The translations under genes were made by a program, and so were the position numbers. 64,000 nucleotides of DNA from Petrimonas mucosa (GTDB taxonomy: Bacteria > Bacteroidota > Bacteroidia > Bacteroidales > Dysgonomonadaceae), in NCBI RefSeq assembly GCF_900095795.1, contig NZ_LT608328.1:1667001-1731000 (forward strand), in the 5' to 3' direction. Within the stretch, counting starts at the first letter, position 1; every line of letters begins with the position of its first letter. This document shows, piece after piece, positions 8,978 through 16,977 of the stretch. A model generated the notes under the pieces. That model ran no database searches. It was given only the letters and a program-made list of their open reading frames with translations, and was not told the origin of the DNA.

Positions 8978-9082
8978 GACATGATTTTTAAAAAAATGTT
9001 TCTCGTACAAAAATAGCCATATTTGAGTTATTATTGAAAAATATTTAATAAATATTGATCAATAAATAATAAAATAAATTTA

Positions 9083-10465
9083 TCAACTGCCCAGTTCTCT
9101 CTTCCTGTCCAAATATTTGACCACGTTGGAGTAGATCAGCAGGGCGATTGCCGATACAGCTCCGATTCCCACGAAAACATACCAGATGTAGTGTGCATGA
9201 GCAGTTGCCGCAGTATAGGCAGCCTGGTCGAGTAGACCCTCTGAGTCGGTAAATAGGCGCGGGTCGGGACAATATTTTTCCAGCAGGAAACCTGAAATTC
9301 CGAAGGCAAACAGGTATGAGAAGAAGGAATGGAGATGGCTGAAGCCCAGATAGAGCCCCTCCTCCCCTTTAGGTGCCTGCAGCGAGAAGTACTCCAGATA
9401 ACGGGGCGAGATGAAACATTCGGCCAGTGCCTGCATGGCGATTCCAATAATCATCATGAATGCCACGGGATGCAAATTGAGGATGTACGCTTCACCGATG
9501 TGATTGCCGAACGACATGACCAAGGCCGAGATCGGGATGATGAACATCCCGATCATCATGGAGGTGATGGCACTCCTCTTCTTCATCAGCGAAGTGATAA
9601 AGTTGACACAGATAAATACCACCAGCGGATTCACATTGGCGTACCACCCTGGCGTGGCGCCATCACCCACCAGTCGGATGACATATTTAGGCATGGTGGA
9701 GTACATCTGGCTCTGGATCATCCAGAAGCCGCTGATGATCAGCAACAGGATCATCAGTCTCCCGTTTGTGAGCACTTTTCCCAACGAAAGCAACAGCTCC
9801 TGCATCCTTTTCCCCTGCCCTTCGGTGTGGGCCGATCTGTAGAAGAAGAAAACGGCGATCAGGGCCAGGAAAGTCATGGTGGCGGAAAAGAAGTTGAGGT
9901 AGACCAGACCTTCATCTCCCATGCTTTTACGTAGCGGGTCGACAACAGTTTTACCGAGGAACGCTCCGATATTCACCATCATGTAGAATATGGCATATCC
10001 GCGGGCACGGGTCTCGGTGGTGGTTTCGCGGGCTACGGTTCCAGATATCACCGCTTTTATGAAGGCTCCGCCAATCACTATAAAGACAAGAATCGGGATT
10101 ATCGACCATTGGTAAATGCTGCCGATCAATCCAGTATAAGTAGTGGTCATGCTGTAATTCACCAGACCTGCACTCTGCAGGATCGTGGGGATCAGGCCCA
10201 GTCCTCCGTACCCGATAGTTAGCAGGGCGAAAGCCAGGATGATGGAGTTGCGGAATCCCATCTTGTCGGCAATGGCACCGGTAAAGGTAGGAAGCAGATA
10301 GAGGAGGGCTGAATAGATACCGGAAATGATACCGGCCTGCACGTCGGTGAAACCCCAGACATTGGAGAGGTAGAGGGTGATTACAATAAATACTGCGTAG
10401 AAAGCCAGACGTTCGAGGAGTTCTACGAAGTTGGCTACCCAGAAAGGCTTTGAAAATTTTATCAT
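9083..10465 (-). CDS. POT/MFS-family proton-coupled transporter
   Basis: 460 residues with about 12 or more hydrophobic segments. The first helix contains VELLERLAFYAVFI, matching the E-x-x-E-R motif of proton-dependent oligopeptide (POT) transporters. Loop 2-3 holds GAIADKMGFRNSI, an MFS signature. It is an inner-membrane importer of peptides or similar small molecules, but the substrate cannot be read from the sequence. It lies 106 nt upstream of the NagB/LmbE fusion on the same strand, so co-transcription and a related substrate are possible. Confidence 0.8.
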   Translation of the reverse strand: MIKFSKPFWVANFVELLERLAFYAVFIVITLYLSNVWGFTDVQAGIISGIYSALLYLLPTFTGAIADKMGFRNSIILAFALLTIGYGGLGLIPTILQSAGLVNYSMTTTYTGLIGSIYQWSIIPILVFIVIGGAFIKAVISGTVARETTTETRARGYAIFYMMVNIGAFLGKTVVDPLRKSMGDEGLVYLNFFSATMTFLALIAVFFFYRSAHTEGQGKRMQELLLSLGKVLTNGRLMILLLIISGFWMIQSQMYSTMPKYVIRLVGDGATPGWYANVNPLVVFICVNFITSLMKKRSAITSMMIGMFIIPISALVMSFGNHIGEAYILNLHPVAFMMIIGIAMQALAECFISPRYLEYFSLQAPKGEEGLYLGFSHLHSFFSYLFAFGISGFLLEKYCPDPRLFTDSEGLLDQAAYTAATAHAHYIWYVFVGIGAVSAIALLIYSNVVKYLDRKRELGS

Positions 10466-10529
10466 GATGCTTTTGTTTTCCGATTATTTATGCTCAAAAG
10501 TAATTTTTTTGCGCAAAGATATTACAATT

Positions 10530-12962
10530 TTAATCCAAATCAACTACCGTGATGCCCGCGCCGCCAAATTGGACATGCTCATCCTGGAAGTGGGAGACAC
10601 CCTGCACGGTTTTCAAGTAGTCCCGGATGATTTGCCGCAATGCACCGGTACCTGTACCGTGAAGGATGCGCACCCGTGAAACATTCAACTGGATAGCATC
10701 GTCGATAAAGTACATTACAGCCTGCAATGCTTCGTCACCGCGCATGCCGCGCACGTCGATATCCTGCCGGAATGAGAGTTTGCGTTCGTGCAGCAGGTCG
10801 CGGGTGTTGGACGACTTTTGCTCCCTGGCCTGCTGACTCCCTTTTGCTCTCTCCAGTTTTTCCAGGTCGACCGTCGACTTTATCACTCCGAAAGCTACCG
10901 TGGCCCTTTTCCCCTGTATCTCCAGGACCTCCCCGGCGACTGTCTGTCCCTTCATCCGGACAGTATCGCCTACTGCAATCGCCCTCTTTGGAGTGGCCGG
11001 CTGGTGTGGGGTGACTGGCTTTTGTCTGCTCTTCTTTTGCAACGGTTTCAGGTCATGATGCGCTTCGGAGAGATCGGTTATGCTCTCCTTGAATTCGGTG
11101 AGCGACTTGCGGACCAGCTTGGTTCTCTCCTTGTCGGCCTGAGCCTCCCTGATCTGGCGGATGGTGCTTTCAATCTTTGCATTGCTTTCCGCTATCAACT
11201 GTTCGGCTTGCAATTTCGCCTGGGCCAATATCTCCTTCCTTTTCCGGTCGATCTCCTCCAGTTCCGATTGATACTTTTCCGAGATCTCGTTAAGCCGGTT
11301 GCGCTCGCGCCTCACCTCCTCACGTTTACGCTCCCAGTATCGCCGGTCGCGTGAAATATCCTGCAGGTATTTGTCCATGTTGATATAGTCGCTACCCACA
11401 ATTTCTGAAGCTTGGGCAATCACGTCGTCGGGCAGTCCGATCTTCCGGGCAATCTCAACGGCAAAGGAGCTCCCCGGGTTTCCGATGGAGAGCTGGAACA
11501 GGGGTTGCATTTCGTGCCGGTCGTACAGCATGGCGCCGTTGATGACCCCCTCGTTCTCGTTGGCAAAATGTTTCAGGTTCTGGTAGTGGGTGGTGATGAC
11601 ACCAAAGGCGTTCTTCCGGTTGAACCTGTCGAGCAACGATTCGGCAAGGGCGGCACCGATCTGCGGCTCGGTGCCGCTGCCAAACTCGTCGATAAGCAGC
11701 AAGGAGCGGTGAGTGCAGTTCTTCAGAAAGAACTTCATGTTCTGAAGATGAGAGCTGTAGGTGGAGAGGTCGTTTTCGATCGACTGCTCATCGCCGATAT
11801 CGATAAAGATGTCGTTGAAGAGTCCCATCCGGGAGTTTTCACGTAAGGGAACCAGCAAACCACATTGAACCATGTATTGCAGGAGGCCGACGGTTTTCAG
11901 GCAGACCGATTTTCCCCCGGCATTGGGTCCCGATATCACCAGGATCCGGTTGTTCCCCTCCAGGGTTATGTCCAGCGGAACCACCTTGCGGTTCTGTTTT
12001 TGCAGTGCCAGAAACAGCAGCGGATGAACCGCCTCAACCCAATCGATAACGAGTCTATCCTCGAAATTGGGTTTCAATCCATTTATCTGGAGGGCAAACC
12101 TGGCTTTGGCACGGATGAAATCGATCTGGGCCAGGAAATCGTAGGAGCGTAGCAGATCGGGTAGAAGTGGCCGGATGTATTCGGTAAACTCGGTAAGGAT
12201 CCGGATGATTTCGCGGCGCTCTTCACTTTCCAGCTCCCGAATACGGTTGTTGGCTTCAACCACCTCCGAGGGTTCAATATAGACGGTTCTTCCCGATGCC
12301 GACTCGTCGTGGACGATCCCCCTGATCTTTCTCTTGAAAGCGGGATTGACAGGAATAACCAACCTGCCGTCACGCATGCTGGGAGTGATGTCCTTGTCCA
12401 CAAAACCTTCGGCTTGAGCCTTGCGCAATATCGAATTGAGGCTTCGCGAGATACCGTTCAGCGTTGAGGTGATCTCCCGGCGGATGGTACTCAGTTGTGG
12501 GGAAGCATGATCCCTGATCTGGCCGAACTCATCGATGATCCGTTCGGCCCTCCGGTTTATCTCGGGCGAAACGAACACATCCTTTGCCAGCGATGTCAGG
12601 TGAGGATAACGCTTTGTCTCCTCCTCTCCACGCTTGAAGAAAGTTACGATGGAAGAGATCGTCTGGAGTGATTTGTGGAGTTCCGACAATGCGTTCTGGT
12701 CCATCCACGATCCTGCAACGCGTATGCGGTGGAGAACGGGACGTACATCATAAAAGTTGTCGGCGGGAAAGTTCTCCTCTTCCTGCAGGATATGTACAAA
12801 CTCATCGGTTTGTGACAGCTGGAGATCGATCTCTTCGAAAGAGGAGGAGAATTGCATCTTCTCTACCTTCTCTCTTCCCAGTGGACTGAGACAGTGGTTT
12901 GCCACCAACTGCCTTATTTTGAAAAACTCTATTTTTTGTTCGAAATTATCGGGATAAATCAC
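10530..12962 (-). CDS. mutS2: MutS2 (endonuclease / ribosome-collision factor family)
   Basis: 810 residues, the normal MutS2 length, starting with GTG at 12962 (MIYPDNFEQKIEF). Residues about 1-310 are the MutS core/clamp (LSPLGREKV, MRDGRLVIPV, GIVHDESASGRTVYIEP). The ATPase domain follows with Walker A GPNAGGKSVCLKT, Walker B LLIDEFGSGTEP and TTHYQNLKHFA. A long charged coiled coil precedes a C-terminal Smr domain (about 735-810) with DVRGMRGDEALQAV and ILHGTGTGALRQIIRDYL. Family members split collided ribosomes or restrain recombination; mismatch repair is not their role. A -7 element is visible upstream at 13003-13010. Confidence 0.95.
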   Translation of the reverse strand: MIYPDNFEQKIEFFKIRQLVANHCLSPLGREKVEKMQFSSSFEEIDLQLSQTDEFVHILQEEENFPADNFYDVRPVLHRIRVAGSWMDQNALSELHKSLQTISSIVTFFKRGEEETKRYPHLTSLAKDVFVSPEINRRAERIIDEFGQIRDHASPQLSTIRREITSTLNGISRSLNSILRKAQAEGFVDKDITPSMRDGRLVIPVNPAFKRKIRGIVHDESASGRTVYIEPSEVVEANNRIRELESEERREIIRILTEFTEYIRPLLPDLLRSYDFLAQIDFIRAKARFALQINGLKPNFEDRLVIDWVEAVHPLLFLALQKQNRKVVPLDITLEGNNRILVISGPNAGGKSVCLKTVGLLQYMVQCGLLVPLRENSRMGLFNDIFIDIGDEQSIENDLSTYSSHLQNMKFFLKNCTHRSLLLIDEFGSGTEPQIGAALAESLLDRFNRKNAFGVITTHYQNLKHFANENEGVINGAMLYDRHEMQPLFQLSIGNPGSSFAVEIARKIGLPDDVIAQASEIVGSDYINMDKYLQDISRDRRYWERKREEVRRERNRLNEISEKYQSELEEIDRKRKEILAQAKLQAEQLIAESNAKIESTIRQIREAQADKERTKLVRKSLTEFKESITDLSEAHHDLKPLQKKSRQKPVTPHQPATPKRAIAVGDTVRMKGQTVAGEVLEIQGKRATVAFGVIKSTVDLEKLERAKGSQQAREQKSSNTRDLLHERKLSFRQDIDVRGMRGDEALQAVMYFIDDAIQLNVSRVRILHGTGTGALRQIIRDYLKTVQGVSHFQDEHVQFGGAGITVVDLD

Positions 12963-13002
12963 TGTTTGCCTTGAAATTGGTTTTGCGATTTCAGATTTGG
13001 TG

Positions 13003-13010
13003 CAAAATTA
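13003..13010 (-). promoter_or_regulatory. Bacteroidetes -7 promoter element for mutS2
   Basis: Minus-strand TAATTTTG matches the TAnnTTTG -7 consensus of the Bacteroidetes primary sigma factor and lies about 40 bp upstream of the GTG start. No strong -33 TTTG is visible, so confidence is moderate. Confidence 0.55.
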
Positions 13011-13134
13011 CGCTTTTTAGCCGATATCTCTACTATCCTGTCGGGGAGAAATCAGATTTTTGCCGCTCTGCCGGAATTTGTTATGGAGATTGAAGAGAAT
13101 AAAAGAGATTTTTTTACGGTTTTATCGTTTTGGG

Positions 13135-13166
13135 GTTGCAAAATTAAAATATTTGAGCTACTTTTG
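13135..13166 (+). promoter_or_regulatory. Promoter of the CAT-anticodon tRNA gene
   Basis: A GTTG (13135-13138) is followed by exactly 20 nt and TACTTTTG (13159-13166), fitting the TTTG-N20-TAnnTTTG Bacteroidetes promoter. Predicted transcription begins near 13173, about 30 nt before the tRNA. Confidence 0.7.
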
Positions 13167-13204
13167 CACCTCGAAATCGGGACTCAATTCCCCTTTGACA
13201 TGTT

Positions 13205-13278
13205 GGCGAGATAGCTCAGTTGGTTAGAGCGCATGATTCATAATCATGAGGTCCCGGGATCATGCCCCGGTCTCGCTA
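13205..13278 (+). tRNA. tRNA with CAT anticodon (elongator Met most likely)
   Basis: 74 nt. Acceptor arms GGCGAGA and TCTCGCT pair, with a G1-U72 wobble. The D-arm is GCTC/GAGC, the anticodon stem CATGA/TCATG with loop TTCATAA (anticodon CAT), and the T-stem CCGGG/CCCGG. CCA is not fully encoded. A promoter lies just upstream and a terminator just downstream. Elongator tRNA-Met is the likely identity; a lysidine-modified tRNA-Ile2 also carries a CAT anticodon and is not excluded. The T-loop reads ATCATGC instead of the usual TTCGATC/TTCAANC. Confidence 0.9.
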
Positions 13279-13288
13279 CCCTGAAAAT

Positions 13289-13324
13289 AAGGCACTTACA
13301 AACAAAATTGTAGGTGCCTTTTCT
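13289..13324 (+). terminator. Intrinsic terminator of the tRNA transcript
   Basis: AAGGCACTTACA pairs with TGTAGGTGCCTT across an 8-nt loop (one mismatch) and is followed by TTCT. It lies 10 bp after the tRNA. Confidence 0.8.
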
Positions 13325-13427
13325 ATTATGGGTAAACATAACACTTTTGCCAGGACCCCACGTGGGTGGATATCGGGCTTACTCCCTTGAAGCAAGATAA
13401 ATAATCCAACTTTCTCAACCATCCGTC

Positions 13428-13708
13428 ATGGCGAGATACAAAACAAAGAGCTTTCCCAGGTCCCGGATTGCAACGATTGATATTTGCGAGATCGGCAAAA
13501 GAAAACATCATGTGACCGGTCTGATTGAGCTTGATGTTTCGGGTTGAGTTCGATAGTGAAGAAGCCGGTTGTCATAGACGATAAGATAGAGGCCCGGGAG
13601 ATCTTGAACATGTCGCTCCTTTTGGATCACGACGTGATTGACGGTGCTCCTATGGCCAGGTTCCTGAGCGAGCTCACAAGGAACATTGAGAGTGGTTTGA
13701 ATCTGTAA
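13428..13708 (+). pseudogene. Remnant of a 2-oxoacid dehydrogenase E2-type acyltransferase gene (internal deletion)
   Basis: Two pieces of one gene are visible. From ATG 13428 a 39-codon frame reads MARYKTKSFPRSRIATIDIC and continues EIGKRKHHVTGLIELDV before stopping at 13545. In a different frame, from about 13551 to the TAA at 13706-13708, the sequence reads KKPVVIDDKIEAREILNMSL, then LDHDVIDGAPMARFLSELT. The second piece is the C-terminal catalytic end of a lipoyl-less acyltransferase domain (DHxxIDGAPxARF motif). An intact homologue is much longer between these parts, so most of the middle has been lost in one deletion that also changed frame. The gene cannot make a working enzyme. Confidence 0.8.
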
Positions 13709-13724
13709 AGAATGAGCCGTTCGG

Positions 13725-14291
13725 CTATGCCGTTCCAACTTTCATCAACCCTCTCCATTTGAAATATCCGAAAATGGAGATAATGGAGTAGACGGCAAAG
13801 AGCCCTCCCGTGTAATCGAGCTCCTTCCAGAAGTAAAGCCCGCAGGAGACAATGTTGACCAGAAACCATAACCACCACTGCTCGATATATTTATAGGCCA
13901 GCATCCACATGGCGATTATGCTTAAGGCTGTAGTAAATGAGTCTCCGTAGGGGACCGGGCTGTCTGTATAATTGACCAGGATAAAGGCGATCAGTGCAAA
14001 GATTGCTGTTCCAGCCAGGGTCAGGGGCAAGGCCAACCGGAGGGGAGTATGGGTAATCTTTCTCTCCCCCCCCTGTTTTTTCCGTGTTGTCCAGACCATC
14101 CATCCCCAGATGCTTGCAAAAAAGTAGTAGATGTTTATACACATGTCGGCGTAAAACTTGGCCTGGTAGAATATGACAATATAGACTACCGGCATAATGA
14201 CGCCGAATAGCCAGAGCCAGCGGTTGGCCTTGTATTCGAGATAGAGATAGATGAGTCCGATTACGGCTCCAAAGAGTTCCAGGGCTTCCAT
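13725..14291 (-). CDS. pnuT: PnuT thiamin transporter (PnuC family)
   Basis: 188 residues with seven or so hydrophobic segments and the PnuC-family features WLWLFGVIMPVVYIVIFY, YFFASIWGWMVW and WLWFLVNIVSCGLYF. PnuC homologues move vitamins by facilitated diffusion, with phosphorylation trapping the substrate. The gene follows a TonB-dependent receptor by 1 nt in an operon whose leader is a TPP riboswitch, so thiamin rather than nicotinamide riboside is the likely substrate; this receptor/PnuT arrangement is known in Bacteroidetes. A thiamin pyrophosphokinase gene, often third in such operons, is absent here. The neighbour at its 3' side is the E2 pseudogene. Confidence 0.9.
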   Translation of the reverse strand: MEALELFGAVIGLIYLYLEYKANRWLWLFGVIMPVVYIVIFYQAKFYADMCINIYYFFASIWGWMVWTTRKKQGGERKITHTPLRLALPLTLAGTAIFALIAFILVNYTDSPVPYGDSFTTALSIIAMWMLAYKYIEQWWLWFLVNIVSCGLYFWKELDYTGGLFAVYSIISIFGYFKWRGLMKVGTA

Positions 14292-14292
14292 T

Positions 14293-16545
14293 TTAAAAAT
14301 TGATCGTTAGCCGTGCCATATAATTCCGGGTAGCCTGTGGATAATAGCCGATCCAGTGATGGAGGCTCCCATCCTGAAACGCATCGGTGGCTGCCCATCC
14401 GTTGGCAATATACTCCTTGTTGAAGAGGTTGTTGACGAACAGCTGCAGGGTAATCTTGCCGACAGCCGTTTTACCAAATGTGTATCCGGCCGATAGATTA
14501 CTAACAAAGTAGCCGTCGATGGCCTTTGACTCGTCCGACGTATTGTCGAGGTACTGTTTGCCTGTATATCTTCCTAGCAGGTTGATATACAACGCCGGCA
14601 AGGGTTGATAGGTGACACTGCCCATTCCAGTCACGTCGGGCGAGAACGAAATGGTGGTGCTTTTTATCGACCGGGTGGTCTGTCCCACCCATTCATAGTT
14701 CTCAGCTGTATCGTACAGGTCGTAATAGGCGGTATAGTTGCTGATCCTGTTCCGGCTCAGGGTGATGTTTGCATCTACGCGAACCTTCTCGCCGGCCAAC
14801 GGCACCGAAGTCTCCAGTTCCACACCTGTTCGGTAACTCTCCTTTACATTTTCCATCAGCTTGTAGCCCACATCGTTGAGTCGCCCGGTCTGTACCATCT
14901 GATTGTTGTAATCCATGTAGTAGAGGTTTGCTCCCAGGCTGGCTCCATTGTCGCTGGAGAACCGGTAGCCGATCTCATAATCTACCATGCGCTCCGGCTT
15001 GATGGGGTTTATGGCTCCCCCTTTTATGCCATCCTTCAGGTCGGCCCGGAGCGGTTCCCGTTGCCCCACCGCCACTGATGCGTAGAGCGTGTTCTGTTTG
15101 TCGGCCCGGTAGGAGATCCCCGCCTTGGGATTTAAAAAGGAGTAGTTAAATTGGCCGTTGAGCTCTTCCAGGTCGTCATCTATTCCGTTCAGGTCGTAAT
15201 CGATATGCCTGTACTGGAGGTCGCCGAAAGCCGTGATTCTTTCGCTGAGCCAGTACTCAACTTTCGTAAACAGGTTGAATTCACTTTTTTGGCCAACATT
15301 CCGGTACCATTCGTAATTGTCGGGGATATTCTGGTTGAATTTTATCCAGGGCAGCTTGCCGTAGTGATCGCCATCGTAGTAGCTATACATCCCTCCCAGG
15401 GTCCAGGTAAGCCTGTTGGCGGTGTAGGTGAGGGCCATGTTGCCCACGTAAAAATCGTTGCGCATCAGTTTCTGACGGATCATCGGTGAACGTGAGTAGG
15501 TTATTCCGTTTACCGTCTGATCGGGCAGCCCGTAACTGGAGAACTTGTCGCCCCGCTTGAAGCCGCCATATGGATCTGAACGGTAATTTTCATAATAGCC
15601 AAACCCGTTGTTGTAACTCAGGTTGGCATTCAGCGACAGATGGTTGCTGATATTTCGTGAAAATAGCAGCTGCAGGATATGCGAGAAATAGTTGTCGGTT
15701 TCATTGTCGTAATAGTGGACATTATCCGCCTCGTCGAGATACTTGCCTGCCGGGTTGTATCTTCTTCCCTCCTTTTCGAGATCTTCGGGCGAGATACCTT
15801 CCCAGGTGATGCCGGTTCTTTGCCGCCCGTTGATATAGCCCAGCCTGATCAGCTGATTGTGGCTGTAGTGGGAGAGTGCCACATAGAGGTTGTTGTGGTC
15901 GACAAAGCCGTTGCGGATATATCCTTTGCCCGTGTTTCGCGAATAGCGGGCATCAATCGAAAGTCCGTTTTTCATCATACCGCTTCCGGCAGCAATGGTA
16001 GAGGAGAAGGTCTGGTAACTTCCCACTGCCGTGGATGCCTCACCGTACGGTTCTGGCTGGGCTCCCATGCTTTTTAGTGAGATGCTTGCCCCGAATGCGG
16101 CAGCACCGTTGGTTGAGGTTCCAACGCCCCGTTGCACCTGGATGCTCTGGAGGGAGGATGCCAGATCGGGCAGGTTCACCCAGTAGACCTCCTGGCTTTC
16201 GGGATTGTTCAAAGGCATTCCGTTTAGCGTGACGTTGATTCGGGTAGCATCAGTTCCCCGTATGCGCATGGAGCTATTGCCGACACCCAGTCCATCCTCG
16301 CTGAAAAAGACCAGCGATGGAATACTCTGCAGGATAGCCGGTATGTTTCGTGCGGCATTCTCTTTCCGGATTTCTGAACGGGAGATGTTGCTGTAGGCCA
16401 TTGGTGTCGCTTTCCCCGCCCTGGTGGAGGAGACGACCACCTCCTCAAGATGAATGATCTTCAGACTGTCGGTCGGTTCGTTTGCATCGGCAAACAATGA
16501 AAGGTTCAGGGCCAGCAGCCCTGCAAGTAAAACTGCCTTTTTCAT
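14293..16545 (-). CDS. TonB-dependent outer-membrane receptor, thiamin-regulated
   Basis: 750 residues. A signal peptide (MKKAVLLAGLLALNLSLFAD) is followed by a likely TonB box (IHLEEVVVSSTRAGKATPM) near residues 30-50. A plug domain covers about 45-165 with IPAILQSIPSL, MRIRGTDATRINVTLNGMPL and VQRGVGTSTNGAAAFG. The rest is a 22-strand type barrel ending in the aromatic terminal strand NYMARLTINF. It should import a substrate too large or scarce for porins, powered by TonB-ExbBD. The TPP riboswitch upstream and the PnuT gene 1 nt downstream identify thiamin or a derivative as the likely cargo. Confidence 0.92.
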   Translation of the reverse strand: MKKAVLLAGLLALNLSLFADANEPTDSLKIIHLEEVVVSSTRAGKATPMAYSNISRSEIRKENAARNIPAILQSIPSLVFFSEDGLGVGNSSMRIRGTDATRINVTLNGMPLNNPESQEVYWVNLPDLASSLQSIQVQRGVGTSTNGAAAFGASISLKSMGAQPEPYGEASTAVGSYQTFSSTIAAGSGMMKNGLSIDARYSRNTGKGYIRNGFVDHNNLYVALSHYSHNQLIRLGYINGRQRTGITWEGISPEDLEKEGRRYNPAGKYLDEADNVHYYDNETDNYFSHILQLLFSRNISNHLSLNANLSYNNGFGYYENYRSDPYGGFKRGDKFSSYGLPDQTVNGITYSRSPMIRQKLMRNDFYVGNMALTYTANRLTWTLGGMYSYYDGDHYGKLPWIKFNQNIPDNYEWYRNVGQKSEFNLFTKVEYWLSERITAFGDLQYRHIDYDLNGIDDDLEELNGQFNYSFLNPKAGISYRADKQNTLYASVAVGQREPLRADLKDGIKGGAINPIKPERMVDYEIGYRFSSDNGASLGANLYYMDYNNQMVQTGRLNDVGYKLMENVKESYRTGVELETSVPLAGEKVRVDANITLSRNRISNYTAYYDLYDTAENYEWVGQTTRSIKSTTISFSPDVTGMGSVTYQPLPALYINLLGRYTGKQYLDNTSDESKAIDGYFVSNLSAGYTFGKTAVGKITLQLFVNNLFNKEYIANGWAATDAFQDGSLHHWIGYYPQATRNYMARLTINF

Positions 16546-16737
16546 TTACAATAAAGTTCTTATGACGCTGAAACAGCCGTAAACTGTTTTACACGTCGGT
16601 TCAGTAAATTAAAAAAGGGGATTTTGAAAGACTTACCTAAAACAAAATCACGAAGCAACAATTACTGTTCGACTGCACGTATGGCGAATGCCGTGCTACT
16701 AGCCGCTGAATCTGACTGTATGTTGTTGTGATCTTTT

Positions 16738-16813
16738 TACTTCCCTACGCCGGCATTACCCGGATCAGGTATTTGGGTATGATCTCAGCCCGTTGTTATG
16801 TGGCACCCCTGTC
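16738..16813 (-). promoter_or_regulatory. TPP (thiamin) riboswitch
   Basis: Read on the minus strand, the segment carries the THI-box hallmarks in order: GGGGTGCC (P1 5' side), GGGCTGAGATCATACCC (P2/P3 region with CTGAGA), ACCTGATCCGGGTAATGCC and GGCGTAGGGAA (P4/P5 and P1 3' side). It lies about 190 nt before the receptor start. TPP binding normally shuts such operons in Bacteroidetes. No clear terminator hairpin with a T-run is visible between the aptamer and the start, so control may act on translation. Confidence 0.96.
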
Positions 16814-16822
16814 TTTAGAGAA

Positions 16823-16854
16823 CAAAGTTACTCTATTTTTGTTCACCGGACAAT
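16823..16854 (-). promoter_or_regulatory. Promoter of the thiamin-uptake operon
   Basis: Minus-strand ATTG (16851-16854), 20 nt, then TAACTTTG (16823-16830) match the Bacteroidetes -33/-7 pattern. The predicted start near 16816 falls at the 5' edge of the TPP riboswitch, which supports both calls. Confidence 0.75.
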
Positions 16855-16977
16855 ATAAACAGCATTTTTTAACATTGCTGCTGTAAAATTTTTGATGCAG
16901 TTGACGTTGATAGCTGTTTTATTTGTAATTTCGTTACCAGTTTCACCGTACTGTTGCGGTTTGATTCGAGAAGATCT

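Noticed and set aside
13725-14291. Reading the PnuC-family gene as a nicotinamide riboside transporter
   Set aside because: The TPP riboswitch and the receptor partner point to thiamin; family membership alone does not set the substrate.
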